From Thereva unica (Eukaryota; Arthropoda; Insecta; Diptera; Therevidae), in contig OX465281.1 in assembly GCA_949987705.1 (NCBI GenBank), positions 194,109,112-194,173,111 on the forward strand: a DNA stretch of 64,000 nt, in the 5' to 3' direction. The position numbers and the translations under genes were made by a program. Below the pieces are notes generated by a model, which saw only the letters and a program-made list of their open reading frames with translations, made no database searches and was not told the DNA's origin. Below are positions 33,936 to 45,030 of this stretch, piece by piece. Positions within the stretch are counted from its first letter, which is position 1. The number at the start of each line of letters is the position of its first letter.

Positions 33936-34900
33936 TTAACTATTGAGCCAAGGAGGAGAAGAACGGGCCAATTTTTGAGGCTCATAGGGGACGCAAGAAG
34001 CGAGGGCTTCGTATAGTAAGCCATAGAACCGTGCTACATCGACATCCAACTCGTTTGCGGAAAGTAAGTTGTTGAAATCAACCATGGCAAGTTTAGATGA
34101 CAGCTCATTAAAGTTAGACTTTTTAAAGTTAAAGGAATAGGTTACCAACCACCTCCGGACAAGGAGTATTAACTGATTTGAAGCAGTAATTGAGCAAGAT
34201 AGGAGGGTGGTAATCGTCAACAGTGGACATGACTATTGGACTGGGTTTAACAGTCATGTTGATTGAGTCAGTAAAGAATATAAGATCCAATTGCCTTCCT
34301 AATACATTAGTCACACCGCTCATTTGACTCAATCCAAGTGAGAATAAGGAATCGAGAAAACACGATTCCTTAGAATTAAGGCTGCCTTCAGGAAGGTAGT
34401 TATCGTCATCGTCAACATATACCCACTGGATATTGGGTAAATTAAAATCGCCTAGAATAAGTAGCTCATCATTTGTGTTCATCAAGGTCAGAATGTGGTC
34501 AACACAAAAGATGAGAATATCATAGAGGTTATTACCTCCATCGTCAAGTGTGCTTAACATATCTGGTGGGATATAGCAGCACAGCAGGAAGAGATTCATT
34601 TTGGAAAGGGAGATTTTAAGAGCAACAAGCTCGACGTCAAGGTGGTTAGAGAAACTAGAAAGCGAAATTGGGGTGCAATTAAGATGGCTTGTACAAGCAA
34701 CAAGTACGCCACCCCCACGAGCTTCCGAGTCAGTGTGATGATCCCTCCGAAAGATTTGGTAGGTTCAGTTCAGCATGCGAATGCCCACATGGAGCCAGGT
34801 TTCAGGGAATGCTATGACATCTAGGCCACTAGCAATCGATGCCTAAAGGATATCTTTAGATTTAGACCTGGTTCCCCTTACATTCTGGTAATAGAGGGAA
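33936..34900 (-). pseudogene. family X endonuclease domain and linker
   Basis: The minus strand encodes LETLSLYYQNVRGTRSK (N-terminal metal-site Asn) near 34880. After an in-frame stop come VIAFPETWLH, LFLLCCYIPPDM, LLILGDFNLPNIQW (intact GDFN), ESCFLDSLFSLGLSQMS, QLDLIFFTDS and VDDYHPPILLNY (end of the fold). The linker follows with NFKKSNFNELSSKLAM and NELDVDVARFYGLLYEALAS (33936-34220). This is an apurinic-like nuclease that nicks target DNA for reverse transcription. Stops and frame changes near 34130 and 34600 disable it. Confidence 0.75.
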
Positions 34901-35077
34901 AGCGTCTCGAGTTTTTTGATATCTGAGTAGCATGATGAGATCTTTTACGAGTACGTGGAACGAAACGCTTGGTAAGAGCCCCAGCGGTCCAGAAACCAGG
35001 GTCTAAGAGAGTCTCGGCAGTAGTAGGTGGTGCAGACAAAATAAATGATGCAACTGGCTTGGAGGCCTTGCTAACCC

Positions 35078-35943
35078 TCAAAAATTCCTCAAAAATTCAC
35101 AGATAGACTCCGTCTTAGTCTCCGGAGAGAATCTCGAGATGAAAATATTTAGAGGCCTAGGAACCGTAACAAGAGAAGCGTAAGGCTCAAGAGGTACTAT
35201 AACTTCGGCAACCGGTGGACCATTCACTATCAGAGGCGGAGGGGCTGCTACCAAGACTGGCATAGAGGACGACTCACTCCCTGAAACTTCCGCAACCGAG
35301 GGACCTCCCACCACTAGTGGCGAGGAGGATGAAACAGAGACCGGCTTTAACTTCAGCTCTGTAGATGGAACGCCGGACGAGCACCTCAGGCTGACACTAT
35401 TGCCAATGGTGGCTTGGCGATTGCGACTATTATTATTTTTATTTTTAATTTTTAGATTTTTGCAACGCGGCTTACATCCTGGCGTCGTTGGGTTAATGAC
35501 ATCCTGATTGAGGATGACATCAACCAAGGGAGGAGCATCCTTGGGGTTATTCGAGGAAGGAGGCTGGTCCCCAACCCGCAGTGCGCCAACAGAGGGGGAT
35601 AACTTGCTATTAAAGACGCCTTCAATTTTGAAGCTAGAGAGCTCAAGGCGTTATGATTTTGAACCACTGCTGAAGACAGCGATTCAATATCAGCTCGAAT
35701 GCGCTTCGTACTCCTTTTAATTGCATCCAATACAGGATGAAGAGAAACCGAGGAGTTGGAAGAGCAGGAAGAAGTGGCGACAGGATTTAAGATTAACGAC
35801 TGCATATCGTCAATCGAGTCTAAGGCCGTTGCAATCCTGGAAGAAATTTCCTGGAATTTACACAATAAGGAGCCGGAGTTGGTCGCAGCAAGATTTAGGG
35901 TAACAAGTAACAAATTTAACTTTTTAAATTCACTTAATTGCAA
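35078..35943 (-). pseudogene. family X ORF1 (coiled-coil/proline-rich), frameshifted
   Basis: Two overlapping frames. The first (35452-35943) has a heptad-rich, coiled-coil-like stretch (LLCKFQEISSRIATALDSID and later IKRSTKRIRADIESLSSAVV). The second (35078-35527) is rich in Ser/Pro/Val with RNRQATIGNSVSLRC and repeated VGGPSVAEV / VNGPPVAEV. Frame 34878-35081 continues with TAETLLDPGF and FVPRTR just before the endonuclease. Non-LTR ORF1 proteins bind RNA and act as chaperones; no zinc knuckle is visible here. A frame change near 35500 breaks it. Confidence 0.6.
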
Positions 35944-35945
35944 AA

Positions 35946-38149
35946 TGCATTATGCAAAAACTATTTGACCGACGGTTATCGGGTTTTGGATATAAGTTAA
36001 ACATACCTTTAACTATCTAATGCCAAAATTAAATTGGAATATAATGCTTTCTTCTTTCCTTGTGATAACTTTAAAGTGAGGTACTTTTTTTCGCAGTTTT
36101 CGGCTATTTTGCAATGCAAAAATTCAAATTTCAAAAATCCACCTTAGGGTAAGTTTTAGCAAATCCAATTACGAACAAAAGATACTCAACAAATTTTTCG
36201 CCTAGAAGCCTTCGTTAAGAGATATTTAACAAGAAAGGTAAAAAAACACAGGGAATTTTTAATGAATTTTTGAGTTTTTGGGCTACCACAAATTTTGCTG
36301 GGAGTTTCATGCTCGCGCACCCCTTAGATATTGTTGGGGATGTCATTTCTGACCGATTCCACCAAAAAAGTCCGTTACATCATGCCAAAACAACTTTAAA
36401 TGCTCGAGCGCCTGGACTAGTAATTCAAAAAGTGATTCATAAGTTTGGGTTTTCCATATTAAAAAAAATAGTTATGGTTAAGGTTATGTGTCGGGCCTGG
36501 CCGTGGGGGTCATACGTGCGTCACGAATGATGGCACCAATAGCTTTGTTCCAGAACTCGAATGGGGGATCCCGCGAGACAAAAATTTTCCCAATTTGTGT
36601 TTCTTTACTTTCTCATGCAAGAAAAAGCGGGGAAATTTTCACTTCCCCTCCTGCAGGAATTAGCCGGAGGTTTTCGGTCCTGCGATTTCTTGCAAGTTGT
36701 CAAATGACAATTTCTTGTATGTATGTGGGTATCTTAACAAGCGGCATACACATAGACAATCGACATTTATTTATCTTTTTCTTGATTTGCAGGAAATTGC
36801 CCAAAAAGTGTTTCTTTACTTTCTAAATTTTTGACAAAATTATCCCCACCATTAACTAAGTTTTTGCCCAACAAATTTTTGCAGGAAAAGTACTGGAACA
36901 AAGCTAATTAACTTGTCTGTTGCAAATAATATTTTCTCAAAATATGCACCGTATAATGAAAAATTTATGTTGGCCAGACAGGAAGGATATAAAATTAGCG
37001 TGGAATTCAACGTGTTAAGTAGATTGTGATACTCAGGGAGCAATGGAACCCAGCGATGAGGGAACAAGATGTCGGGCACAAGTTTTTGTTATGGGTGATA
37101 GTAGCTTCACTTTCTTACCCACCTTTATAAACTTTTATTGATTTAAATTATATTGACCGGCTTTGCTTGAAATACTTTTTTTAAAACCAGAGACTACCTC
37201 AAATTATAATTGCTAAGCAAAATTTTCGTGTTATTTTTTGAATTAAAAAAAAATCCATATAATAAAAATTCATGATTTTAATCAATATTTTATTTTTTAT
37301 TTCAGGTAAGGAGAATATCTACATATTTACATTTACCATTTGTAAGTAGCACATTAAAAATTTACTCTCGTTTTAAATTTTTCAATGGCCAATATGAAAT
37401 TTGGAAAAAATACTTTAGATCGACAGAGAAATTGGCAGTCAGTCAAAACTATGGCATTTGCCGAAATGAAATTGCCAATTTCAATTATAATTCTCGGTTT
37501 CGAGAATTTTTTGCCATAAGCGCTAAACTTGTTCCTATAAGACATATAATATTAGATAAAAAGCTGTCACTTTTACGACTTCATTTAAATTAGCATTGCA
37601 AAGTTAAAAGGAATTCTTTATGTAGTATTTAAATTCGTAGAACTTATTTATTTGAAAATTCTCTAAATTCCTAAAATATACATTGTACATAAAAATGGAA
37701 ATTTTTTGAAAACAGACTTTTGCTATTTTCTATTTAATAATGTGGTGAATGTATTTTACTTAACAAAGGTAGAATAATCACAAAAACATCTTTGCACCTA
37801 ATAATCCGTCACGCAAGAATGGCATGCAAGAAGGTCACTTTCCCATACATTATGCAGTCAGCCCTCAGTTTTAAGGAAGAAGCGGTAGTGAAAAGTTGGT
37901 GTTAAATATGAGTGATACAGTTTTCGCGATTATTTTTTTTTTGCTTTATCTTGTGTAGCTTTTGGCTCCAGTTTGTATATTTTTCTAAAAGGTCTAAATA
38001 TCATCTATGTTTTAATTGTCTGTTTTTATAGTTTTCACTTGCCATATCTCATTATGCCTTCTATATAGTTCAAAAAACTCCTTATATAAACTTTTATTCA
38101 CGGAACTTGCCATTTTTTATTTTATTTTACAAACTGATTTTGCTCCGAT
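35946..38149. other. no gene recognised; holds short-repeat copy 2
   Basis: Apart from the GCGGGGAAAT repeat at 36614-36649, only AT-rich sequence and short frames without features were seen. Confidence 0.4.
36614..36649 (+). repeat. GCGGGGAAAT..ACTTCCCC short repeat, copy 2
   Basis: CATGCAAGAAAAAGCGGGGA followed by AATTTTCACTTCCCCT, nearly the same as 5907-5940 (minus) and 44589-44622 (plus). Confidence 0.6.
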
Positions 38150-39890
38150 TGCACCTACTCACTCCGTAATTCACGATCATCGCAGCCTTCGAAAGTAGCT
38201 GCCCTTGCGAAGCCTCGAAACACCAACCGAAAGGTTTCGTGGTGGAACAATGATCTCTGCAGGCAAAGGAGAGAAGGTAGAAAACTATTTAATAGGGCTA
38301 AGGTCTCGGGCAACTGGGACCCATACAAGAAAGCCCTTACCAACTACAATTAAGATTTGAGAAGACCCAAACGAAGGTCATGGAAAGCCTTCTGCGAAGA
38401 AATAGACAAACTTCCAGCCTCCACGAGGTTACACATAGTTCTGCCTAAGGATCACTCCAATGGCATTGTCTCTCTCAAGACCACTGATGGGTCATTTACG
38501 GAGAACACCAGGGATACCATGGAGCTATTAATGAGCACTCATTTCCCCGGCTCTCAGGTAATCAACCCTGGATTGGCCTTTGAACCTAACATTGAATAGG
38601 AACAAAGGCCTGGTAAACAGGATTTTCACTGCCATGCCGGCTGCTGGAAAGGACCACATCTTCCCAGATCTCCTTCAGAGAGGCTTGGAAGAGATCTTAC
38701 CGGTCCTGCTACCACTTTTTCGGGGTAGCTTTGCGCTGGCCCATATTCCTAGGTGCTGGAGAGAGGCTAGGGTAGTCTTTATCCCTAAATCGGGGAGAAG
38801 ATCATTAAGAGAAGCAAAATCCTATCGACCCATCAGCCTCTCCTCCTTTCTTCTGAAAACAATGGAGAAAGTTTTAGACAGTCATATTAGAGAGGGTCTT
38901 ACAGCAACCCCACTTCACTGTCTGCAATTTGCCTACCGGCCGGCCAGATCTACAGAGACTGCCATTCATGTGCTAGTGAGAGATATTGAGAAATCCCTCA
39001 GGGCCAAGGAAATCTCTCTCTGCGCCTTTGTAGACATTGAGGGTGCGTTTGACAACGTTACCTTCGACGCGATCAATGAAGCAGCAGTAAAAAAAGGCAT
39101 TCTTCGCCCCACTGCGAGATGGATCACGTCGCTTCTCAGCAGCAGATTGATAACTGCTGAGATGAATGGTGAATCGATTACGGTAATTGCTGCTAAAGGC
39201 TGTCCTCAAGGGGGCGTTCTATCACCCCTCCTATGGTCAATCGTGATCGACGAACTTCTTGCCGACCTGAATAACCGTGGATTTAAAACACAGGCCTATG
39301 CAGACGATATCGTCATAACGATTAGCGGCGGTCATGATAGCACCGTTTCAGACCTCATGCAAGCCGCTTTGTCACATGTGCATAGCTGGTGCCGTAGCAA
39401 GAATCTGGGTATTAACCCACAAAAAACTGTCATCGTACCGTTTACTAATAGAAGGAAGCTAAACTTAAAAGCTCCCTCTTTGGTCGGCAAAGAAATAGTT
39501 TTCTCAAAGGAGGCTAAATATTTAGGCATAATCCTGGATCAAAAGCTCTCCTGGAAATCTCAAATTGAGAGAGTAACTGCCAAGGCAACTGCATCTCTCC
39601 ATGTTTGTCGTCAATTTGTAGAAAAAACCTGGGGTCTTAAACCAAGGTTAATGTTCTGGCTATATACTACGGTCGTAAGGCCCATGATCACATATGCATC
39701 CATCGCATGGTGGGCTAAGACCAAACAAAAGGGTGCTATGATTTCCCTACTCCCAGGGAGATTTGGGACAGCAACCCTAAATCAGTTTTAGGCTACCTAA
39801 GAAGCCTTAACCTTCATGGTTTTTAAAGACGGGGATGGTAGAATAGACCAAACAAAATTGGTCGCAGTGCCCGCTATAGCGCCCCTCAAC
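38150..39890 (+). pseudogene. LOA/R1-like non-LTR retrotransposon, linker and RT
   Basis: Linker blocks PRNTNRKVSWWNNDLC-like text and RPKRRSWKAFCEEIDKLPAS (38180-38600) precede a 403-aa frame (38580-39791). That frame holds IPRCWREARVVFIPKSGR, YRPISLSSFLLKTMEK, QFAYRPARSTETAIH, FVDIEGAFDNV (Asp at about residue 152), GCPQGGVLSPLLWSIVID, AYADDIVI (YADD at 240-243), LGINPQKTVIVPFTNRR, KYLGIILDQKLSW and RPMITYASIAWW. VDIEGAFDN with GCPQGGVLSP is typical of R1/LOA/I-group enzymes, which usually continue into RNase H. Here the frame ends early and the expected RNase H is missing. The RT itself is uninterrupted, so decay is mild. AATAATAATAA near 39889 may be the 3' terminus. Confidence 0.8.
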
Positions 39891-40479
39891 AATAATAATA
39901 AATTCACAGTAGGAATGACGAAATGATTGACAGCAACAGCATCCACTATCCTTCATGCTATCATTCACTTAGCTCCGCCCACAGGATTTCAAACACTTTC
40001 CGTCATGCATGCTGCTTGGTCCCTCCATGCTGCAAGCCCACACACTATACCGCATGCATGTCAGTCAGCCTTGAATGTCACGCATGCTTGATTCTGGATG
40101 GGGGCCTATAGGCTGACGACGTAGATCCTCTACTTCAATTGAGATTGTGGCTAGTTCATGCTGCACAGTCTCGACAAGATGAAAGATGATTACTCACCTC
40201 GTCAACTTGCGCCGACGCGACAGCCAGGACAGCTCGAGTTTAATTCTGTCATCGAAAGCAGCAAACTTTTCGACAAAGAAATATTGTTTCAAAAAACAAA
40301 AAATAGCGCTTAAAAAAGCGAAAAATATGAGTTTTGTACAATTAAAATCGGTCAACAGGATTTGCAAAAGAAAAACGCGAAATATGGCCACTTTTTGACA
40401 TTTAATTATGGGGGTGTAACTATCGTGAAACCTTGCTTCAGAGTTTAAATTGTGGATTCTGTTTGTGCCTACCTACAAT
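39891..40479. other. no confident feature
   Basis: Contains several GCATGC-rich stretches (CATGCATGC, CGCATGCATG, CGCATGCTTG) between 40000 and 40090, but no assignable element or gene. Confidence 0.35.
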
Positions 40480-40900
40480 AAATCTATATAAATATAATTG
40501 GAGTGTCTGTCTGTGATTTCAAAATAATATTGTGTTTTTTTAATTTTATATGGTTTTTTACATGATTTTAAAACGAAATCACGCATTTTTAAAATGTTTG
40601 TCTGACTGTATGTCTGCATGTCTGTATGTCTGTCTGTTTGTTCGCGCTAATCTCGGAAACGGCTAATCCGATTGAGATGGGACTTTCACTGGAAGATTCA
40701 GTATTTTGGCGGGCATGTTTTAGGCTATTTATATACACTATAAATTAGCTCTACCTGTTTGTATGTATGTATGTAGACAAATCTTGAAAATTGTTTTTGA
40801 CCCACTTCCATATAACCGATCAGCTTCAAATTTTGCACACATGTACAGTTCAAGACACAATGCAATCTGACCATTTTATAGAAAAATCAAGATGGCCGTT
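40480..40900. repeat. TGTCTGTCTG / TCTCGGAAACGGCTAA dispersed repeat
   Basis: GTCTGTATGTCTGTCTG followed by TTCGCGCTAATCTCGGAAAC and GGCTAATCCGATTGAGATGG. This non-coding sequence type is widespread in arthropod genomes at transposon tails. It leads into the modular repeat at 40930. Confidence 0.55.
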
Positions 40901-40929
40901 TTAAGATGGTGGCCGAATTTCGCAATTGT

Positions 40930-41215
40930 GCTCGCTGACCGCCGACATGGGTATCAAATGAAAGGGAATGATAAGTATAATATAATTACCTATTTGGTGT
41001 CATTCCAAATTCAAAATGGCGGCCGGAACAAAATTGCGGCCAACACAGATAGCGGAGTACTTTTTTATTTTCATCACGATCGGTATGGGTATCAAATGAA
41101 AGGATATGACAGCTAGAATACTATTACCTGGATGGCGTAATTCCAAATTCAAAATGGCAGCCAACACAAAATGGCGGACTTCCATTTTTTACAACGCTCT
41201 CGATGTGGATACCAA
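40930..41215. repeat. GGGTATCAAATGAAAGG modular repeat, reverse orientation
   Basis: Landmark copies occur at about 40948 (GGGTATCAAATGAAAGG), 41087 (GGGTATCAAATGAAAGG) and 41206 (GGATACCAAATAAAAGT), with AAAATGGCGG between. It is the inverted counterpart of the array at 13845-14430. Confidence 0.7.
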
Positions 41216-41839
41216 ATAAAAGTGTATGATGAGTAGACTACAGTAAGCTGGGTGATATTATTTTAAATATCGGTCACAACAACATAACCAAAGACATATA
41301 ATAAACTAAAAGATAGAAAACTAAAAATATAGTGTAAAAAACTTAAAAATATGCTTTTGTTTAAAAATGAACTAAAAAGTAAAAAATTATATTGAATGAA
41401 AACTTTTTTGCTCAAGCCAATATATTTAGTATATAGGGCGCAAGCGCAAAGTTGCAGTAATAATAAAATAAGAATATAGGTAAAGTCCCACGCTTTTTAA
41501 CATTTCGAAAGGTAGGTTATTTGGCCAATATGAGATCAGGACAGTAGCAGAGATTTCGGCAACTTTACTCACATCAGGAAGAACAGCTCATTCTATGCTT
41601 AAGATACCGATCGAAGAAGATCATATCGAAAATCATGCGTGGAATAAATCTAAAAACCTACGTGGAAAAAGTTTTACAAGACGCATGATGACTGTCTGCG
41701 AATGCGATGAGTGTACTATGGCAAATAAAGTATCTATTAACAGAACACCGCGAGATTTAAGATGTAAAAACCAATTATTTTGGGGAGAGACTGTTTTATT
41801 GGCATAGATTCGGGGCAAATGTCGCCGGCTGTCCGGACA
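41216..41839. other. no gene recognised
   Basis: A 70-aa frame at 41595-41807 contains a CECDECTMA cluster, but no further features. It lies directly next to the hAT-like insertion and may be the interrupted end of another transposon. Confidence 0.3.
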
Positions 41840-42084
41840 CAGGGGCGGCGCTTTAATAGGTGCAAATGGTGCACTCGCACCGGGCGCAATTGGTCCGGGG
41901 CGCAATTTTAGAAATTAAAATTTAAAAAAAAATCTTGTAGTTTGTCCGTCAAATTTTTCGTAATCTTGATGGATGGTATGGACTAAAAAATGATTTCTTA
42001 ACATTTTATTCCACGTAATCGTTTGTAGAGTCTTTTGTTGACTGATTATTTTAAAGGAAACCGATACTTTTTGTCATTGACTTC

Positions 42085-42370
42085 AAATTTAATAATGGGT
42101 GTTACCGCCTCGGGCTCCATGACGTCCCAAATATCCGTCAGCGGTCTTGGACTCTCCTAGAGTAATAAGTGCTGGTACTCTTGCCCGAACCCGCCCTTTA
42201 AGGTTGTCCCAAACGTGTTCGATTGGATTAAGACCAAGACTACGCAATGCCCATGACAAAGTTTGAGACCTCATTAAGGTATAGTGTGACAGATCTAGCG
42301 AAGTGGGAAGATGTATTAATGACAAGACGGTACGGGCCTCTAAGGAGATACCTCCCCAAATCTTTATTGA
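42085..42370 (-). pseudogene. Tc1/mariner transposase, C-terminal part
   Basis: The minus strand encodes KIWGGISLEARTVLSLI and, nearer the stop, LGLNPIEHVWDNLKGRVRAR, the D34D/E-type C-terminal block of Tc1 transposases (LNPIEHVWD). GG(I)S and HVWD are diagnostic. The upstream half is at 44104-44560, separated by the family Y retrotransposon at 42390-44102. The coding sequence is therefore split by ~1.7 kb and inactive. The stretch between WGGIS and LGLNP is shorter than normal, indicating a deletion or frameshift that removes the middle catalytic region. Confidence 0.8.
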
Positions 42371-42389
42371 TTCATCTTGATAACCTACT

Positions 42390-44067
42390 ATTTCGGTTGT
42401 AGTGCAGGGAGCAAATCTCTCATTTTTACTTTTACAACCTCCCAAGTCCCTTTACTATGGAAAAAAGCCTTAGTGACTCCTGTACCTAAAAAGCCCTCTC
42501 CTGCTGATCTGTCTGATTTTCGACCAATTAGTATTCTTCCCTTTCTAGTTAAAGTCTTTGAGAAAATTGTATTCACTCAAGTCATTCGATATCTTGATTC
42601 TAATAATTTCGTTTCTAATCTCCAATCTGGCTTCCGTAAATCCCACAGTTGCGAAACTGCTATACTGAAGGTAACGACTGATCTTCGTTCCGCTCTTGAT
42701 CGAGGTGATATTGCAGTGCTAGTTCTTCTTGATTTTTCCAAGGCGTTTGACTCTGTGGTTCACTCGCATCTCCTTCATAAACTTAGTCAACGGTATCACT
42801 TCTCTTCTTCTTCTTCTGTTCGTCTTTTTTCTTCTCTTCTCTCTGATAGGTTTCAGTGTGTTCGGCACAATAATGTGATATCCTCTTTCCTTAGAGTACC
42901 TGCAGGTGTGCCTCAGGGTTCGGTTCTTGGTCCTTTGTTTTTCTCCCTTTATATTAATGATCTTCCATCCGTTATCCGTCACTGCTCTTTTCATCTCTAT
43001 GCTGATGACCTTCAGCTATATATCTCGTGTCCGCCTCATCAGATTGAGTACTGTGCTTCTAAACTCAATGGAACCCTGTCTCAAATTAATGAGTGGAGTT
43101 CTAGTAATTTCCTTAAACTAAATCCAATTAAATCACAAGTCCTTTTCCTTAGTCGTTGCTCGCTGTCCGTGGATGGTTTCCCGCCTATTTTACTTGATAA
43201 TGTTCCTCTACCAATTGTTGAATGTGCCAAAAACCTGGGTATTGTTGTCAATTCCAAACTTTCCTGCTGTAATCATGTCTCGCTGATGCTCTCTAAAATC
43301 TATGGCACCCTTCGTAAATTGCGGCTACATGGAAGTCTGTTATCTTTGCCTATTCGAGCTAAACTCATCAAATCACTTGTTGTTCCCCATTTTCTGTATG
43401 GCTCGTTGGTGTATATTTCCTTCGACTCATCCTGTCGTCAGCGTCTTAAAGTGGCATTTAATGATTGCATTAGGTTCATTTTTCATATAAGAAGGTCTGA
43501 TCATGTGTCGGGTGTCCAAAATTCCCTACTGAGTTGTGACCTCTTTAAATTCCTTGATCTCATGGCTCTACTTCTCTTGCATAAGGTCTTTTATTCCAAA
43601 AGTCCCTGCTACCTTGCTGACTTCCTTGTTCCTCTGCAATCCTTGAGATCCATCAAATTCCTAATTCCTGCCCACACTTCCCTAATTGGTAGTCGTTCCT
43701 TCTTTGTATATACTCTTAGAATCTGGAATAATCTTCCTAGTCACATTCAGAGGATGAGCACGGCCACAGTATTCAAAAAACATGCATCTATTTTTCTATC
43801 TTCTTCGTCTCACTAGCTTTCTTTATCTCCCTTTCTTCACTTTCCTACTTCATTCTTTTTACTTTATTCTATATTTCATTCTTAATTTTCTTCTTCTTTT
43901 ATTTTTGCCTTAATTTTATTTTAATTTTAGTCTTAATGTGATTGTAATTTAATTTAATTGTAATTTTTAAATCTAATTTTAAGTTTTTTCCTTTGTAAAC
44001 CCTTCTGTTGTTGTAATTCTTGTATGTACTCTAAAAGATGTGAATCTTGTGTACTGGCCAAAAATAA

Positions 44068-44102
<35 letters not shown>
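42390..44102 (+). mobile_element. family Y non-LTR retrotransposon copy 2 (intact RT frame)
   Basis: One uninterrupted frame to the stop at 43814-43816 covers the whole RT and C-terminal domain. It has FRPISILPFLVKVFEKIVFT, GFRKSHSCETAILKVTTDLR, LVLLDFSKAFDSV (Asp at about residue 119), AGVPQGSVLGPLFFSLYIND, HLYADDLQLY (YADD at 208-211), CAKNLGIVVNSKLSC and SRSFFVYTLRIWNNLPSHIQ. It is 5'-truncated, so the endonuclease is absent. The 3' end is an (ATT)n run at 44067-44102, as in copy 1. It sits inside a Tc1 transposase gene in the opposite orientation. The intact frame suggests a more recent insertion than copy 1. CR1/L2-group assignment is inferred from RT wording and the microsatellite 3' end. 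Confidence 0.85.
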
Positions 44103-44103
44103 T

Positions 44104-44560
44104 TCTGTAGACGTGCTGACGCCCATCTGGACGTCTTAAGGCTATTCTGCTCCCATCTGAAAACAGTACGTCCTTCCACTGCTCCATAGTCCAATCACAA
44201 TAATGTTGCGCAAAGCCAAGGCTAGCTCTACGGTGCTGTGGGAAAAGCGGTGTGGCGCGAGTTGGACGAAAAGCCCTTAAATTTTTTTCTGCCAGTCATC
44301 TTGTAATCGTACGTTCACTTGCACTAACATTTCTGATCTCAAACAGACGTGTACGAGCTTCAGTAGCTGTGAAAATCTCGATCTCTCAACACATTGGTGA
44401 CAATAAAGCGGTCATCTCTGGTGGAAGTGCAATGATGCCTGCCTTGACCTGACCTCCGGGCCAGTCTCCCGATATCGTCTAAAGGCATCCCGTACCGTTG
44501 TTCGAGGTACATCGAGTATACCGATGTCCGAACTCATGTGGATCGAGCGGGCGCCAGAAA
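44104..44560 (-). pseudogene. Tc1/mariner transposase, N-terminal part
   Basis: On the minus strand: VPRTTVRDAFRRYRETGR (helix-turn-helix end), GQGRHHCTSTRDDRFIVTN, then frameshifted text, and TMEQWKDVLFSDGSRIALRR with PDGRQHVYRS. FSDGSR corresponds to the FSDES block holding a catalytic Asp. The sequence runs straight into the (AAT)n tail of the family Y insert, which is why the frame shows a poly-Asn run. The C-terminal half is at 42085-42370. Confidence 0.8.
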
Positions 44561-44588
44561 TTCACGAATTTCTGTCCATGTACTTTGT

Positions 44589-44622
44589 CATGTAAGAAAA
44601 AGTGGGGAAATTCTACTTCCCC
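44589..44622 (+). repeat. GTGGGGAAAT..ACTTCCCC short repeat, copy 3
   Basis: CATGTAAGAAAAAGTGGGGA followed by AATTCTACTTCCCC; compare 5907-5940 (minus) and 36614-36649 (plus). Confidence 0.55.
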
Positions 44623-45030
44623 TTGTCCCGGAACTTCCCCTAGATTTTAGCTTCCAAATTTTTATAAATTTTCTGCCCTTGTAAGTTTTTACCCAAAAAG
44701 TGAACAAACAGACATTCGTGTTCTTGAATCAGAACTAAAAATTGAGGGGCAAAATCCATCTAGTGAAAGAAAAATGTTTACTGCTCTGGAAAGCTTTTGA
44801 AAATACTTTAGAAAGCGCTATATAAACTCACTCAAAGGAAACAGTTATTCCGATGGTTTTGTAATGCGTACTGCTGTTTACTGGGATTGATATAACTTCA
44901 AGTTTCGTGATTTGTTAAAAGAGATAAATAAACGAAATGAGAAGCACAACATCCCTTGTAGCGAGAATCAGTGGAAGGGGCGCCAAACTGCATTCTGCAC
45001 CGGGCGCAGAAAAACAAAGCTGTCCGGACA

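Larger units (their letters stand above)
31862..35945 (-). mobile_element. family X non-LTR retrotransposon copy 1, near full length
   Basis: About 4.1 kb on the minus strand in the order ORF1 (35078-35943), endonuclease, linker, RT and C-terminal domain. The 3' end near 31862 has CGCCTTCTGTATTAGAAG, also seen near 21700. It is the most complete non-LTR copy in the window. Both ORFs contain frameshifts, so it is not active as read. CR1/L2-group membership is inferred from RT wording (CVYTDFSKAFDKLSH, LIYADDIKLYRHIKS and LVLNIGKCEVMTFSRRRDPI). Confidence 0.8.
41840..45022. mobile_element. hAT-like element carrying nested Tc1 and family Y
   Basis: Starts CAGGGGCGGCGC and ends CAAAGCTG. TCCGGACA is duplicated on both sides (41832-41839 and 45023-45030) within a 12-bp direct repeat GCTGTCCGGACA. 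Both ends carry a GCACCGGGCGCA box shared with the terminus near position 76. CAG...CTG ends and an 8-bp duplication point to hAT. No hAT transposase frame was recognised inside. Between the ends lie a Tc1 transposase split in two and the retrotransposon that splits it. Confidence 0.6.

Noticed and set aside
35508..35968. Several plus-strand frames of 60-70 aa
   Set aside because: They are antisense shadows of family X ORF1.
44100..44187. Poly-Asn tract in a protein
   Set aside because: It is the (ATT)n tail of the family Y retrotransposon read through into the Tc1 transposase, not a coding repeat.
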